64,000 nt of DNA from the NCBI GenBank assembly GCA_947095535.1, contig OX352774.1, positions 224,676,965 to 224,740,964 of the forward strand, given 5' to 3'. Made by a program: the position numbers and the translations under genes. Each line of letters opens with the position of its first letter. The stretch's first letter is position 1. The DNA is from Poecilobothrus nobilitatus. Its lineage: Eukaryota > Arthropoda > Insecta > Diptera > Dolichopodidae. The notes under the pieces were generated by a model. The model worked only from the letters and a program-made list of their open reading frames with translations, ran no database searches and was not told the DNA's origin. Below, in pieces: positions 26,446 through 39,701 of this stretch.

Positions 26446-27284
26446 CGTAAAGGAAAACAAAATTTTATTTCCCTGTTATCCCTATCGTTATCTCGATGGT
26501 CGTTCTATACTGATAAAAATCTGGTTTAATAAATATTTTTGTTATATTGATTTTTGGAAATAAGGACTTATCAACACTAGTGATACGATCTCTTCAAGAT
26601 AATCCTTGTGATATTAAAAAATTTACTTCCCCCCTTCATATATGAATCTCAGTAGTTTCTGTGAATATATCTTCTCGTAAACCTATATATCTATAGCTTT
26701 CGTTATTATCGTTTATATATCTCTCGTTATATTCATTTTTTTTAGATTTTTAATTTGTTTTTTAACTTTTAGATAAAAATTTTTTACATAGACAAGATAA
26801 ATTTAACTGCAGCTTATTGTAATTTTTTTTAAATGTATAATTAAAACTTCATAAGAATACAAATTTTTAGAGATTTTTGATTATTCGCTTATACTTTATA
26901 AATTTATCGTTAATGGTATTTCAGAAACCCAAAATCTTATAATTTTTATCTTATCGGTTTAATTATGAAAATCTTAAAAAAATAAACAAAATTTTTAAAA
27001 AATTCACAAAACTTTTCAAAGCTTTTAACACAGTGTATGGATCATGTATTAAAGAGTACCAAAATAGTCGTTTTTTAAAGGCTTAAAGTGAGTTACAACT
27101 TTGTACTTATCTTCTATATTTAGAGCTTACAAAATTTTAAGCTTATTTAAAGATATCTAAAATTTATAAGTATATACACTTACAATTTTTTTAAATCACC
27201 AAAACTTTTTAATAACCCAATAATTTGTTAGTAAAATATTATTATATCATGATGGTTAAAAAGTCTTACCCCTCTTTTGTTTTT

Positions 27285-27470
27285 CCATGACACTCATATA
27301 AGAAGCATAGCAACATCTGCAAAATCATTTATTAGTCATATTTGACAAAGCTTCAATTTCGGGAATCATTAATTTCACTAAACCGTTTATTATTCGGCTG
27401 TAGCTATTGTATAAGACTATGAGACGTTTCTTTTTATTGCTACGCCATCTATTTATCTTATACAAAACTT
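27285..27470 (-). repeat. Family 4 dispersed repeat, copy b
   Basis: The minus strand reads TATAAGATAAATAGATGGCG, ATAGTCTTATACAATAGCTA, CAGCCGAATAATAAACGG, TTTAGTGAAATTAATGATT and GCTTTGTCAAATATGACTAA, then CTTCTTATATGAGTG. It is the best match to the copy at 44.3 kb. Confidence 0.7.
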
Positions 27471-30400
27471 ACCGCTCTTAAAATAATATACTAATTTAAC
27501 TGCAGAAATCTTTTAAAATGCAACATTTTAATTATACATTATATAAGTATTAAATTTTCACAGGACATCTTAAATTATACATTTTCATGTTAATTATATA
27601 GATAATAATTGAAAAACTGACAAAACTATAAATTGTATATTTAATTAATTTTTTTTTCCCCCTATAATTTAATATACAAAGTAATGTTATTGTCTTAATG
27701 TCAAATTATAATAAGAAAAAAAAAAAACAAAAAACAAAAAGGAGAAAAAATTGTAAACATTTATTTGTTTCTCTTCCTATTCAAAAAATTATACCTGTTT
27801 ATTTGAACCCATTACAATTTTTCTTATTATGTTTTTTTCATAAATTTTTAAAATTAAGATGAAAATTTCATATCATGAAATAACTGAAAATGAAAAAAAA
27901 AATCATGAAAAAAATTTAACTTCATTATGTCGTATTTTAACACAAGTTTTACCGTTATACATATTTCCTCTCAAAATAAAATTTTTTATAGTTAAATTAT
28001 ATATTTTTTTTTTTAACTTTTATAAATACAGTATACTTCTTAAATAATTTCATACATTCTATATTGTTACTTTAACATTTTAAATTAATTAAAAGTATTA
28101 TGCTGAAACTTAAAGCAATTCAACGTAATATAGATAGACCAACTCACTGGCATGGTTATAAATAGAATTAAAGCTTTAAAATAAAGAAATTTATTTTTAA
28201 TTCGAAAGTCTAAATTTTGAAACAAATTACCATCACAGGTTTTCACTGAATGCTCAGATATTTAAGTAATGAGTCAACTAACATCTGCTAGAATTCTGAT
28301 ATAATCTCATTACGATAATTTAAAAATAAATTTTACTTTTCTTTTCTTTTCCTTTCGTTTCGTTTCGTTTGGTTTCGTTTCGCTTCGTTTTATTAGGTAA
28401 AAATTTCCTAGTGATATAAGCTGCCATAAATTTCCTTTTTGTTTTTTATTTTAAAGATCTCGACCAACATGGCTTATCTAAAATTTAAAATAGCTAAAAT
28501 ACATATAGTATATATGGCAATTTTTCTATGAAATTAACTTATGTATCAAACTTTAATCCACTAGCTACTGGATTGTTAGAATATAAATGTTATTGTCTTG
28601 TTTGAATGCTATTGTCAATAATCGAAATCTCTTTGTCCGTTTAGTATCCGAAAAAAAGATAATATTTTAAGCATTCAATAACATCATTTAATTTGCCATC
28701 TTCGTAAATTCCTCTATTATTGATAAACAGATTTACTCCTCTTGAAACACCCTTCTCTTCCTAAAGATTACGTTGCGTACGTAAAAACACAAAAAAAAAA
28801 AAAAACCAAGAAGTTTTAACTAATTAACTAAAAGAAAGATAAGAACTAAAGATGAAGTTGGTTTTAAAAACTTTTGCTCGAAAAAAAATTTATTAAATAA
28901 GAAAGTGAAGTATAATGAATGAATTCAAGTAGAAAATTTACTTTTTTAAATTGTTATGTTTTTAATAAATAAATTTTATATTTCATGTACAATTACTTCA
29001 GACCCCAATTGTATTTTTTATTTTGAATATCATCAGAAGATAAAAAAAAAAATACAAAATATTAAATTAACTGAGAACAAGCTGATTTCTTTTTTGTTTT
29101 TAATTTTATTCTTTCCAATTTATCATGAAATCAAGTCAGTCACATAAAAAAAATTTTTTTTTTTTTTTTTTTGTAAAATACTATAAAATGACAGACGCAT
29201 TTTGGTGTGGTGGCACTGATATAGCAAAAAAGATATAATTTTTTTATTCTATCGATTGTTCTTTCTTTTCTCTGTCATGAATACAGCAAAATATTTTTAG
29301 ATATCTTTTCTAAAAATGAAATAAAATGGTATTATGAAATTATATTTTTATTTAAAGCTAAATTTAAAAATATGAAATATAATAAATCAATTTTTACAGC
29401 ATGTATAGAATTCCTATTAATATTCGTTAAATAGGTAATTTAGTAAGCTTCCGAAAATGGTATTAAGGTTGATCTTACGTTTGTTAGTTCCTAAATTATA
29501 AACAAAAAACTAAATTAAAGAATTTTAGAGAAGAGAAAATCTATATGTACCGTTAACTCGCAAACCGTTGGGAATAGACGTCATACTAAGTTTTTTGCTT
29601 GTTTTTACTTGCCCTATCATCCCTAATAAAGATGCCGTTTACTCGTCTAAGGTCTTTATATATACATTTAAGAAGTTCAATATTGATGTTTTATTTATTA
29701 CATTACCTTCGATTTTTACCAAACTCTGAAAACTCTTATAAAGATTTTTGTTTGTGTACTTTTTTCCCGTGTCAAGTCTTCACGCTGTAATTTTTCAGTA
29801 AAAGGACTGGAGAAATATTTCATGCTTGGACCATTTAAAACTTTTATATTCACCATAATATTCACTTTTAAAATTACAGCCATCTATCTATGAGTCTACA
29901 AAGACTTTTCCCGTACAATTGTCGATATTAAAGTTATAGAACCTTGAACAAAAATCAAATTATTCTATTCTAAATAAATTAATTTGATTTTTTGAACAAA
30001 TATCTTAAGATCAGACAGAACAAATAAAAATTTAAGTTCTTTAAAATTTTTTTAGTTTACTTTTTTGTGCGAAATTTCCACGAAACTATTTACACGAATA
30101 TAATTTTTACTGATTAAATTTTTAGGGAATGAATGTTTTTGTTTGTTTTTTTTTATATGTATATAATTTTTTATAGATACAACAATTTAGATAGTTTAAC
30201 TTTATACACCAGAATTCAAAGTTCTGAAAGGTTTTTGTCAACGTAATATTTATTCTTGTTTTAATTATATTTGTTTTTGTTAAATTAATATAAGTGAAAG
30301 AAAAAAAAAAGAAAAAAGTACGAAAACAATATAAGAAAATTTTTCCGGGAAATTTTTCTTTGCGTGTCCGATTTGTAAAAAAAAACCTTAATTTAAAAAA

Positions 30401-33055
30401 AAAAAACATTAATGCAACTTTTTTTTTTTTTTAAATAGGGTTATCATTATTGTTAAACAATCGGTCATATTCTCACAAAATAACCAACTTTATATTCTTT
30501 ATAAGGTCGCTTTCAAGTAACCTTTAAATATCTTATTAGTGGTATAACTATACAAAATATATTATTATAATATTATTACACTGAATCCACTGCACGGTCA
30601 AATCGATTAAGAATCGATTTAATAAGAAAGAATCACGCATTATTGATAATTTATAAATATCGCATATTATTTCACAGAAAATTGAAGCTATATTTTTTTT
30701 TTATATACTAAATACTATTGAATTAGATTTTGTGCCTTGTAATAACAAAACAACTTGTGCAAAAAAGAAGAAACGATGAATATATTACGTGAAAAAGAGT
30801 GCTTTTTGTCAAGGAAATTAAAATACAAAGTGATATCAAAAATATTATCTAAATATACTACAAAGTATTTTGTCTGTTAAATTAATGTCAATATGGTCAA
30901 GGACACAGTAATTAAATTGTCGGAATTTTAGTTAAAAATAATAGACTTCAAACCTCGTTCAGATCATATCCTACAAATAGTTTTTCATAATTGGAGGAAT
31001 AATATTTACGTGCCTAAAGATTAAAATTTAATGAATTTTAAAAAAAAAATTAAAGTAAAATAAATTTTACTTATATAACCAGTATAATATCTAAAACCAA
31101 AGACTTTTTTCAAGAAAAACCAAAATAATTTTTAAAATGGAAGAAGAAATTAAAGAAATTAAATTTTTTCTGAAGTATAACTTATGCTTATTCTTAAAGA
31201 TTTTCATACTTTCATAATTTTAAGGTTATGGGCAAAAGTATACCGCAGATACAGAGGAACTAAAATTTTCTAAACTAAACTGGTTATTAACTTAAATACT
31301 AACATAAATAGCAGAAAGTTATATAATTTATGAATACAAAATTGCAAAAATTTATACAATAAACGAACGTCATTTATAAAACTTCAAAAAATTCCTATTG
31401 ATTGACGTTTTTAGATTAAAAAATTTTTAGCAGAACTTCAAATATAAATATTTGAAAATTGTGCTCTCTGATTTTTTTTTAATATAGTCAAAATTTCATT
31501 GCTCCAACTCCAGCCAAGGGTGTGGAAATTTAAAAAAGAGACGAAAGGATCGAGTGATTTACTATAATAAAAAAAATTATTTTCTAATTAAAATTTTTTT
31601 TAGAAATGTCCTAAACCGTCATTAGAATTAAAATAATTCTATAACAGATAAACACATACATTGATATTATGATTATCATATATACATTTAGTATATTACT
31701 TACAGCATCTACATTAGAATTCTACATAGGATCTACATAGAATAAAGGTTATTATTATGATCACTGATTGTCATTATATACCATTAATCTGTTGCATATA
31801 TTAATCTTTTCTTATAGAGAAATTTCATAAAAAAAGGTCATTTATTTATTCTCAAAGCAAACTTTTAGCGTACTCATTGGTTTTATTAAATATCAAAATT
31901 ATTTATTTATTTAAAACACTAAAATGCCACAAGATTTTTTTTATTTTTCAATGAACTTCTTTATAAAAACTCTTTCTCGATTTACCATACACAAAATAAA
32001 TGAGACACGTGTTCTCTAATCTCTAATTAAACTATTACATAAGCGATTTAAGTCATTTAAAACAAGTTTTCGATATATGTAACTTTTTTGTGTAAATTTC
32101 AGACGGCCAGAGTTAAACTTGTAAATATATTATTTTAAAATACATAGAGGGACTTTCTATTGGTCAATAATCAATACTAACACTTTTTATTTATCTCAGT
32201 TTTAATATATGTTTAATTTATAAAGCAAATTTTTTTTTTTTGATTTATCTATTCCTTCATAGACTCCTCTTTTTCCACACAGCTTTAATACCTTTCTCAT
32301 TCAATTACTATACGCATTTTAAGGTTTTAGAACACTTTATTTTTCTTTTTGATATGTAAATCTAAATTTCAATTATTTACAATGACCTTGTTAGTTTATT
32401 TCTTAGTAATTTAAGTATTTTCAAAATTCTCAAAATGCTTTCAACCTTATTTTATTTAATGTTTAATTAAATTATTCAATTTTTTATATCTTTTTTTTTT
32501 TTTGAATTCAATATCTGTATCTTAATTTTAAATTTTTAAAATATAACTATACATACTAACTTTTTCTTGTTTAATTTTTAAAACGAATTTTATGTTAGTC
32601 AGTTGTTAGTAGAATCTTATTTAATAATGAGTTCATTAGCGTTTAACTGATTGATTGTCTATGTACATACCTATATAATACCTGTAGGAGGCATTCATTT
32701 TTTATAATTAAAAAATTACAAAAAAAAAAATTTTTTTTTTCAAGAATTGTATGACGACAAAACAACAAAAACAATTATTTTAAAAGATTTGAAGATGAAA
32801 TTCAACCAATTTATGTTTAGTTACTTGATAATATACGATTTTCCTATGTCTAAAGGGAAGTTACTTAAAAAGGAAAAAAAAAAACAAAAAAATTATTTCC
32901 TATCTAAAATAGTTAGTTTTTAATAAAGATGAAAGGTTATAATTAAAAACAAAGCGTTTCTTATATTCTTTGAAGAATAGAATATGTTTTCATTTCAGTT
33001 AACGTTTAGAATATTGAAATATTGTAGACATAATTTTTTTTCTTTTTCGTTTCGA
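27471..33055. other. Gene-free A+T-rich sequence
   Basis: Contains only the TTTTC/TTTCG tract and a weak family 3-like stretch near 31480-31560 (AAAATTTCATTGCTCC). Open frames at 27859, 28956, 29599 and 30122 are A/T low-complexity without motifs. Confidence 0.65.
28334..28392. repeat. (TTTTC)n/(TTTCG)n microsatellite
   Basis: A pentanucleotide tract that changes from TTTTC to TTTCG units, with variant units GGTTT and GCTTC. The CpG-containing units stand out against the A+T-rich background. Confidence 0.85.
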
Positions 33056-33150
33056 GGGTTGGTGGAAAACTCGAAAGTCACCAAGAGAAACTGCACGTGC
33101 TTCCTCAGGGTAGTGTTGGACTTTAACAAACCAAAACCATCCCCCTTTTA
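33056..33150 (-). repeat. Family 5 repeat, partial copy
   Basis: The minus strand reads AAAAGGGGGATGG, GTCCAACACTACC, TTCTCTTGGTGACTTTCGAG and TTTTCCACC. This parallels 17095-17172 and adds about 10 bp (GAGGAAGCACGTGC region). Confidence 0.55.
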
Positions 33151-33557
33151 AAACGAAACTTTAGGATGGAATCTTTAATACAAATACAAAGTTTGATGTT
33201 GAGGATAGGGATGAAAATAAAAAGTTTTCTATCGAAAGTATTTATTCAATAAATTAAATTTGAAAATTATTTTGGTAACAACGTATAAAAAGAGCAGAGT
33301 GAATAATTATTAAATTTGTTTAATTTATGTGAATTTCAAATTGTGTTTAATTTATTTTTCATTAATTGTTCTTTTGAACGCTATTTAGAGTAACATTATT
33401 GCCAAGCACTTTGTGGTAAACTCAGACTAATATACGATCAGCCAATGAAATTAAAAAAAAAAAAAATTGAATACAAATATGTAATTAAATACCTATAGCA
33501 TAAAACATCAACATATTATATTTATTTTATCAAACTTCACAAATCTCCTTCTCGAAA

Positions 33558-33725
33558 CCTCGATGACATCTCGAGTGTGTAGGAATGTATAAAATACGCT
33601 GTAAATACCGATGGAGTGTGAGTTCAAATTCCACATACTTCGTTAGAATAATTCTTTCACGACATTTCGACTACGACATTTACAGTCACATCTGGGAAAG
33701 AAAAGCTGTGTATTTAACTAAAAAA
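33558..33725 (+). mobile_element. tRNA-derived SINE family 1, copy e (plus strand, diverged)
   Basis: This is the only family 1 copy on the + strand. GAATGTATAAAATACGCTGT, AATACCGATGGAGTGTG, the B-box descendant AGTTCAAATTCC, then ACGACATTTACAGTCAC and AAAGCTGTGTATTT match the family in order. The A box is eroded, and ACGACATTT appears twice around a short insertion. A 71-codon open frame across it is a by-product. Confidence 0.8.
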
Positions 33726-35204
33726 TGTCTTCAATATTTCATTTCATTAAGGCAATTCTTCCACATCAAAGGATTATATCAGGCACTTTGTGCGATTTAA
33801 TTATGAAAATGAAAGGAAACTATATCCTATATTTGCTATGATGATTTTTTATGATTATTTTTATTCTTTAATTCACTTACAATCAATCATATAGTGTTAT
33901 GGCTTGGTATTTTATTACTTAAAATATATATATAAATAGATGAGCATGAGAGTGTTCGAAAGTAAATTTAATCATGACTGTTGTCATGATTTTAAGTACT
34001 TTTAAATTTTCTTTTGAAAGATTTTTAGTTTTTCCTTTTTAATTTTTTTTTATTTCCTTTTAGTTTCAAAAATAAAAGTCTATTTAAATTTTTGAGGTTA
34101 ACTTTAGTTTCTTTTCTTTTTTTCAATTTTATTCAATATCTAATATTTCGTTGATAATACCAGTTATTTAATCATTTTAAAAATTTATTTCTGTTTTGAC
34201 AATATTGATTTGAATGAAAATAACTGGTCGCCTGTATGTAATAAGAAAAAAAAAAAACATATGTTTGATAACCTAGATATGTGTACCTAATTGTTTATAC
34301 TTGCTTGCCCTAATACTTAAAGTACTTATATGTGTACCTAATAAGTTTCTACAGTTAAGACACCGCGAAATACATTTATTAGACCACATTATTGCAATTT
34401 TACTATTTTTGTAATGTTTTCAAATTATGAAACTTTACTATACACAGTTAAGAGAAAAGGCTTTACATTATGAATAATAGATATTAATATTATTTAAAAA
34501 AAAAACAAAAAAAGATATTATCTTAGAGTTTACTATAAAATTGTTTGTATATACATTAAGTTGTTCTTTAATAGTTGTTAACTTGTCATAATAAAGAAAC
34601 GAATTCAAAAGCAAACTAAACTGTGGTAGTATATGTGCGGTATGTTTCAATCTTTACCATGTATTTTTTGTTTTTTTTTTTTTATTACTATTATTTTATT
34701 ATGGTATCGTCGCTATTGTGTAGGAAGCTTAATTGGCTTCTAAAAGCCATTATAAAAGAAAATATTAAATAAAAAAAGAAGATAATAACTTTAAAAAAAG
34801 AAAAACAAAAAAAAAAAATAACTCTGTAAATATAAAACGAAAAATAAAATGTAATTCTTTTGATTTTTTAAGTTTATCTTAAAACTTGAAAAATAAACTA
34901 AATCAAAATCAAAGCAAAAGGAAACACAACATACAAATAAAACTGCTCTTAATATGGCCAATTTTACTTAATTTTTATGTTTTTCTCTACAATTTTGTTT
35001 TTTTTTTTTTTTCTTCTGCCTCTCTAAACTCAATTAGTTAAAAGAATTACGCTGTGAATTGATGACCTTTGTAAGATTTAGGATATAATAGATCTTTTAT
35101 ATTATAGGTGGATGGCAGATTGAAATAACAAAGTTCTTTTGACCTAACCGGCTTTTTGTTTTAAATTTATACAAAATGTATCGCAAAAGTAACTAAAATA
35201 AATA

Positions 35205-35239
35205 AATCCATTTAAATAAAGAAATTATTTAAATGGATT
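35205..35239. repeat. Perfect 15-bp inverted repeat, 5-nt loop
   Basis: AATCCATTTAAATAA (35205-35219) and TTATTTAAATGGATT (35225-35239) are exact inverses around AGAAA. Confidence 0.85.
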
Positions 35240-35279
35240 AAACATATATTAATAATATTTTAATTAACATTTTATTTAT

Positions 35280-35285
<6 letters not shown>

Positions 35286-35318
<33 letters not shown>

Positions 35319-35340
35319 ATGAATGAATATATATATATAA
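35286..35340. repeat. (TA)n microsatellite
   Basis: About 29 bp of pure TA, a short ATGATGATGAATGA interruption, then more TA. Confidence 0.9.
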
Positions 35341-35565
35341 AAGTGAGTGTTTAGAACTATACTACAGTGACTATTAGAAAAACCGGGCAAACAAATAAAA
35401 ATTATAGTATAGTAACATATTAAATATGAATTAAAATTAAAGCCATATAAAGATAGCATACATTTGGGCGTTATGTTCCACAAATTTATGAACATTCTAT
35501 ATACCTAATACCAATCAAAATTCCATAATGTGAGTTATTGTCTGTTTATGGACACAATAATCCTT

Positions 35566-35625
35566 TATGGTGTTCTAATCTATGAACTTATATAACTGTA
35601 TAAGTTCATAGATTAGAACACCATA
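35566..35625. repeat. Perfect 27-bp hairpin with 6-nt loop (hairpin 1)
   Basis: The left arm 35566-35592 begins TATGGTGTTCTAATC. The right arm 35599-35625 ends GATTAGAACACCATA. Every base pairs, and the loop is TAACTG. The arms are absent from all recognised repeat families. No polymerase III signals are obvious. Confidence 0.9.
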
Positions 35626-36120
35626 TATTTTAAAAATAAATTTTTTCGAAGACATCAAGTCGTGTTTTGTTAAGCATATATAGTTTATATATATACAGAA
35701 AATAAAAAATTTTAAATAAATAAAAAAAAACAAAAAAATAAAATTTTTAATTTTTAATTTACAAATGTATAATTACTAAATTATTAATGATAATTTTTCT
35801 AAAAAACAAATAATTATTTAAATGAAACACTCTGTCTACAATAATTATATCAATGTTAAAATTTTTTGTATTTAACTCCCATATGTACATAGAAAAAAAA
35901 ACTGAACTGATCTAAAATAACTATCCAAATATGAAGGAAAAATTACAAAAAAAAAAAAAAAAACAAAAAAAAAAAAACAAAGTAAATTTTATTATTAACT
36001 TTTATGATAACTTTATGTAATCGAAGTGAGTTATTGAGGTCCAGTCAACACAAAATTCACTATAAGTTCATTCTTTATACTTCTATTTATTCTTATTTCA
36101 AATTCTTCTTTCTTTTAATT

Positions 36121-36122
<2 letters not shown>

Positions 36123-36169
<47 letters not shown>

Positions 36170-36195
36170 ATATATATATATATATATATATATAT
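36123..36195. repeat. Long (TA)n microsatellite
   Basis: Two near-pure TA blocks are separated by CACAA. An open frame through it would encode Tyr-Ile repeats and is not a gene. Confidence 0.92.
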
Positions 36196-36567
36196 CAACA
36201 AAAAAAAAAAAAAAAGATAAAAACTGATGCGGTATTTGATTTTAAATTTCACATATTTTTTTACAGCAGTTATAAAAACAATAAGAATAATAATAAAAAT
36301 AATAATACTAATAATAATAAGTATATAAAGTATAAAAAAAAAAAAAATTTCATTTCATTTATTATGAATTACGATCTTAATAGTCAGTTATTATTGCCAT
36401 TATAGTGCTATTCTCTACGGATATTTTTAATATTAGGTATATATGTATGTATATATAGAGAATATATAAAGAAAAACTTTAAACTCGTTTAATTTTTTTT
36501 TTTTTTTTTTCTATATATATTTAGAACTAGAATTTTAATAAATTGATACATATATACCTACTAATTT

Positions 36568-36573
<6 letters not shown>

Positions 36574-36606
<33 letters not shown>
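36574..36606. repeat. (TA)n microsatellite
   Basis: About 32 bp of TA. It is the third long TA tract within 1.3 kb. Confidence 0.9.
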
Positions 36607-36609
<3 letters not shown>

Positions 36610-39600
36610 TATGTATGTAAAAATAATAAATAAAATTATCCTAAAAATTTTTTAAAGTTTCCAACTATACAATTCATATTAAATAAATCTTTATATATGT
36701 ATATATATGTATATATGTTTTTATATATATAAAAAGGGTAAATGAAACTAATGGAAAAATTATGAGGATGCTGATTTAATTATTTTTCTTTTTTCACACT
36801 GAAAAACTGGTTTTTTTTTTTTTTTTGATATAAACTAATAAATTAGATTTAGATATATAGAATTGAATTGGTTTGAATGATGATAATGACAATGATGATT
36901 ATAAAAAAACAAAAAATAAATAATAATAATAATAGTATATTGAAGTGATCTTCTTAAATCTTATACATATACATATATATAATACTGATTTCTTTATAGA
37001 TTAATTAAGAAGTTGAAAAGTAATCTTAAGATAAATTTCATTACATAATTTTATTATTATTATTTTTTCTTTTTTATATATGGTAGATTTTATTTGATTT
37101 TAAAAAGATAAGAAAAAATATAGAATACTAAATATTCATTTAAAAAATATCAGAAAAAAAAAAAAAAAACTTTTAATTAAATGAAAATAAAAAGAAATAT
37201 AATAAAATATATTAAAAAAAAAAAAAAAGTACATTATAATATTATATTAAATGAATTTTACCTTGTTACAAAAAAATAAAAAAACATAATGTATTTATTT
37301 ATATTATATAAAAATATTTTTTAAAAATCATATTCTATGACTTACATATACAAATAATTAATATTTTAATATTTTTAAATATAAAAACAATACATAAAAA
37401 TTTCTTAATTAAACAAATAGATATAAAGCATTATTCATTAAATTAATATTAAATATTATAATAAAATATTAAAATACAATTTTATTAATTAGGCTTAATG
37501 AAACTTAAGATTAAATGAAATGAGATAAAATTAATGATGTTATTAACAAATAGGAAAAATAACTTTTTAAAACTTCAACCCATCCAATAAGAACTGGAAT
37601 AGACGTATTTTTAAAACAACGGTAACACATAAAGCGATTTGATTCTATCGTTATTATAAGATTTGACTTCTGGTCTTAGTGTGCAATAATTATAGTGCAA
37701 AATAATTTTTAACAATTTTAATTTTAGTCAACGACTTTTATTTACAACTTTACATTAATTTAATAGTAATCGTAGAACATATAATAGATTCAGCCGTTTG
37801 TAGTGGTCTTTCGGTTAGACATCGGTCTTTCATTCAAAAGTTTTCAGAGTCTGAGTGAGAGACAAAAAAAAAATAGAACAAACCACAAAAATTACAACAA
37901 AAAATTATATTTTTAAAAGGATGTATCTTCATACGTTTTAATAACACATTTCAAGTGCTTTATAAAATGTTTAAATTTAAATTTCTTTTAAATTATTTCA
38001 TAATTTTCACTTTATCTATCGTATTTTCGATCCACTTCTATATTTACAAAGATAAGGAAATGATGCCATAAAAAAGTTATAGTTATAGAATGATTTTTTA
38101 TAGAATTATCGGTAAACTGTAAAGGAGTTTTTCAAAATTGCATGTGACTTAAGTTCTACTGCATAATTTTTTTTATTTTGAAAACGTCAAAGGAGAAGAA
38201 ATTTTTTTAAGTTTCTAATAATTTTATCAAGAAGTATAAAATTTTGGGCGCGCGTGCGTTTTATCAATAACCATAACATTGATGTTGTGTAAATGTTATA
38301 CGTAACATTCACTTTAATGATAGTGTTACGTAATATTAGTATTATGTTAATGTTAATGTAAATACATATTAACTCATTCATACTTAAAATTTTGAAAGGA
38401 GTAAAATAAGATCTGAAGAAAAAATTTTTATATTTTCGCCCATTTAGGAGTCATAAGGAGCTGAAAATTAAAAATTTGTTAATTATAGACACTTAGAACT
38501 TAATTACATGTTTTTAAAAAGTTGGAATAAAATTTTTTGCTAGAATCGAAAAATAGATAAAATTCTAAAAATCCATTTATGTTCTTATAAATGTGTAATT
38601 TTTATCTCAAATGGAATAATAAAATACTTAATTTTCCACTCATTATTAATAAACAGAAAAAAACATATAAAATTAATAATGTTCAGTAAATTAAAAATAA
38701 GTTTTAATAATTCCTGAATATTAAAACCGAAATTGACTAAATTTTAATGACGAATATATGAGTGAAGAAAATTTACCATATTTTTGTATTCCCTATTCTT
38801 ATAATATTATTGTTTTCAAATATTATGCAGTCTATAATATTTAAAATGGCACTAAAACAATGGAGTATTAAGATTAATTTCATTGATTTACAAATTAATT
38901 CAAGAATATGTTCTTCCAACAATCAGACATCTCAACTTATAATTTTTGGTGAAATTGTAACTCAAGAGAGACAGAGAGACACTATGATGAAATATAAAAC
39001 AAAGATCTCAAGCAAAATAAGAGTGACAAAGAAGTAATAAGGAGTGATTTTCTAAACATTTACTTATGTAACATACCACCAGATAGGAGCTATTAGGTTA
39101 TAGGTATAGATATTTTACTTATTTAATTAAGCGATTATATGATACCAGACTAAAGTTATAACTTAAAAATACTTCTTTTCCTCAAAAAACTGAAAATATG
39201 AGTAATAAATAAATACTAGAATTGAGTGTTATATAAAAATTCGTAATAATTAAATACTATAGTTGAAGGTGTTAGTATTCTAATTAGTATAATGGAAGAT
39301 CGAAATATATTAAAGGTTTTTTTGTTTAATTAAGAAAAAGTTTAAAACATATGAATGTTGAGTGATTTTAAATTTATTATAAATTGAGTGATATTAAATA
39401 TATTAAATAAAATCTTAATTTCTTTCTAACATGATTACCAATTCTTTTAAATTACAATAAAACCGCCCTAAATAAAATAATAAAGATATTATTTGAATAT
39501 TTTTTTTTTTTGAAAATTATAAGTCAGGTTTTTTTTTTTTGTAAGCTTTTTTTTATAAAATGAAAATATTATTTAGAAATGAAGATGTCAAAATTTATTT

Positions 39601-39701
39601 ATACAAAACTATAATATTATTCATTTAATGTTTTTTTCGATTTTTGTATTCAAATATTTTTAAAATCTACAAAAAAAAAAGCAAAACAATCTATTTTTAA
39701 A
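36607..39701. other. Upstream region of CFAP20
   Basis: AAT-rich and poly-A/T sequence, a family 3 fragment and a possible tRNA-like relic at about 37798-37860 (GTGGTCTTTCGGTTAGACAT then CGGTCTTTCATTC). A GTG-initiated 91-codon frame at 38762-39037 starts hydrophobic and turns basic, but no homology is recognised. No promoter can be identified with confidence. Confidence 0.5.
38381..38510 (-). mobile_element. Family 3 fragment
   Basis: AAAATTTTGAAAGGAGTAAA, AAGATCTGAAGAAAA and CGCCCATTTAGGAGTCATAA, then GGAGCTGAAAATTA, parallel 6470-6590 in the same orientation. Confidence 0.5.

Noticed and set aside
26450..26540. Mitochondrial rRNA insertion suggested by TAGGGATAACAGGG
   Set aside because: Similarity does not extend beyond about 18 bp.
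30122..30409. 95-codon minus-strand frame
   Set aside because: Phe/Lys/Thr-rich because of poly-A/T tracts at both ends; no homology recognised.
31380..31570. Further family 3 copy
   Set aside because: Only AAAATTTCATTGCTCC and a few neighbours match, which is too little to call an element.
36004..36405. 133-codon open frame, the longest in the window
   Set aside because: Its middle is a TA microsatellite read as Tyr-Ile repeats and its end is an AAT tract read as Asn. There is no domain or splice context.
38762..39037. 91-codon frame with hydrophobic start and basic end, upstream of CFAP20
   Set aside because: It starts with GTG, has no recognisable family and its codon content matches the background. 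It would need transcript support.
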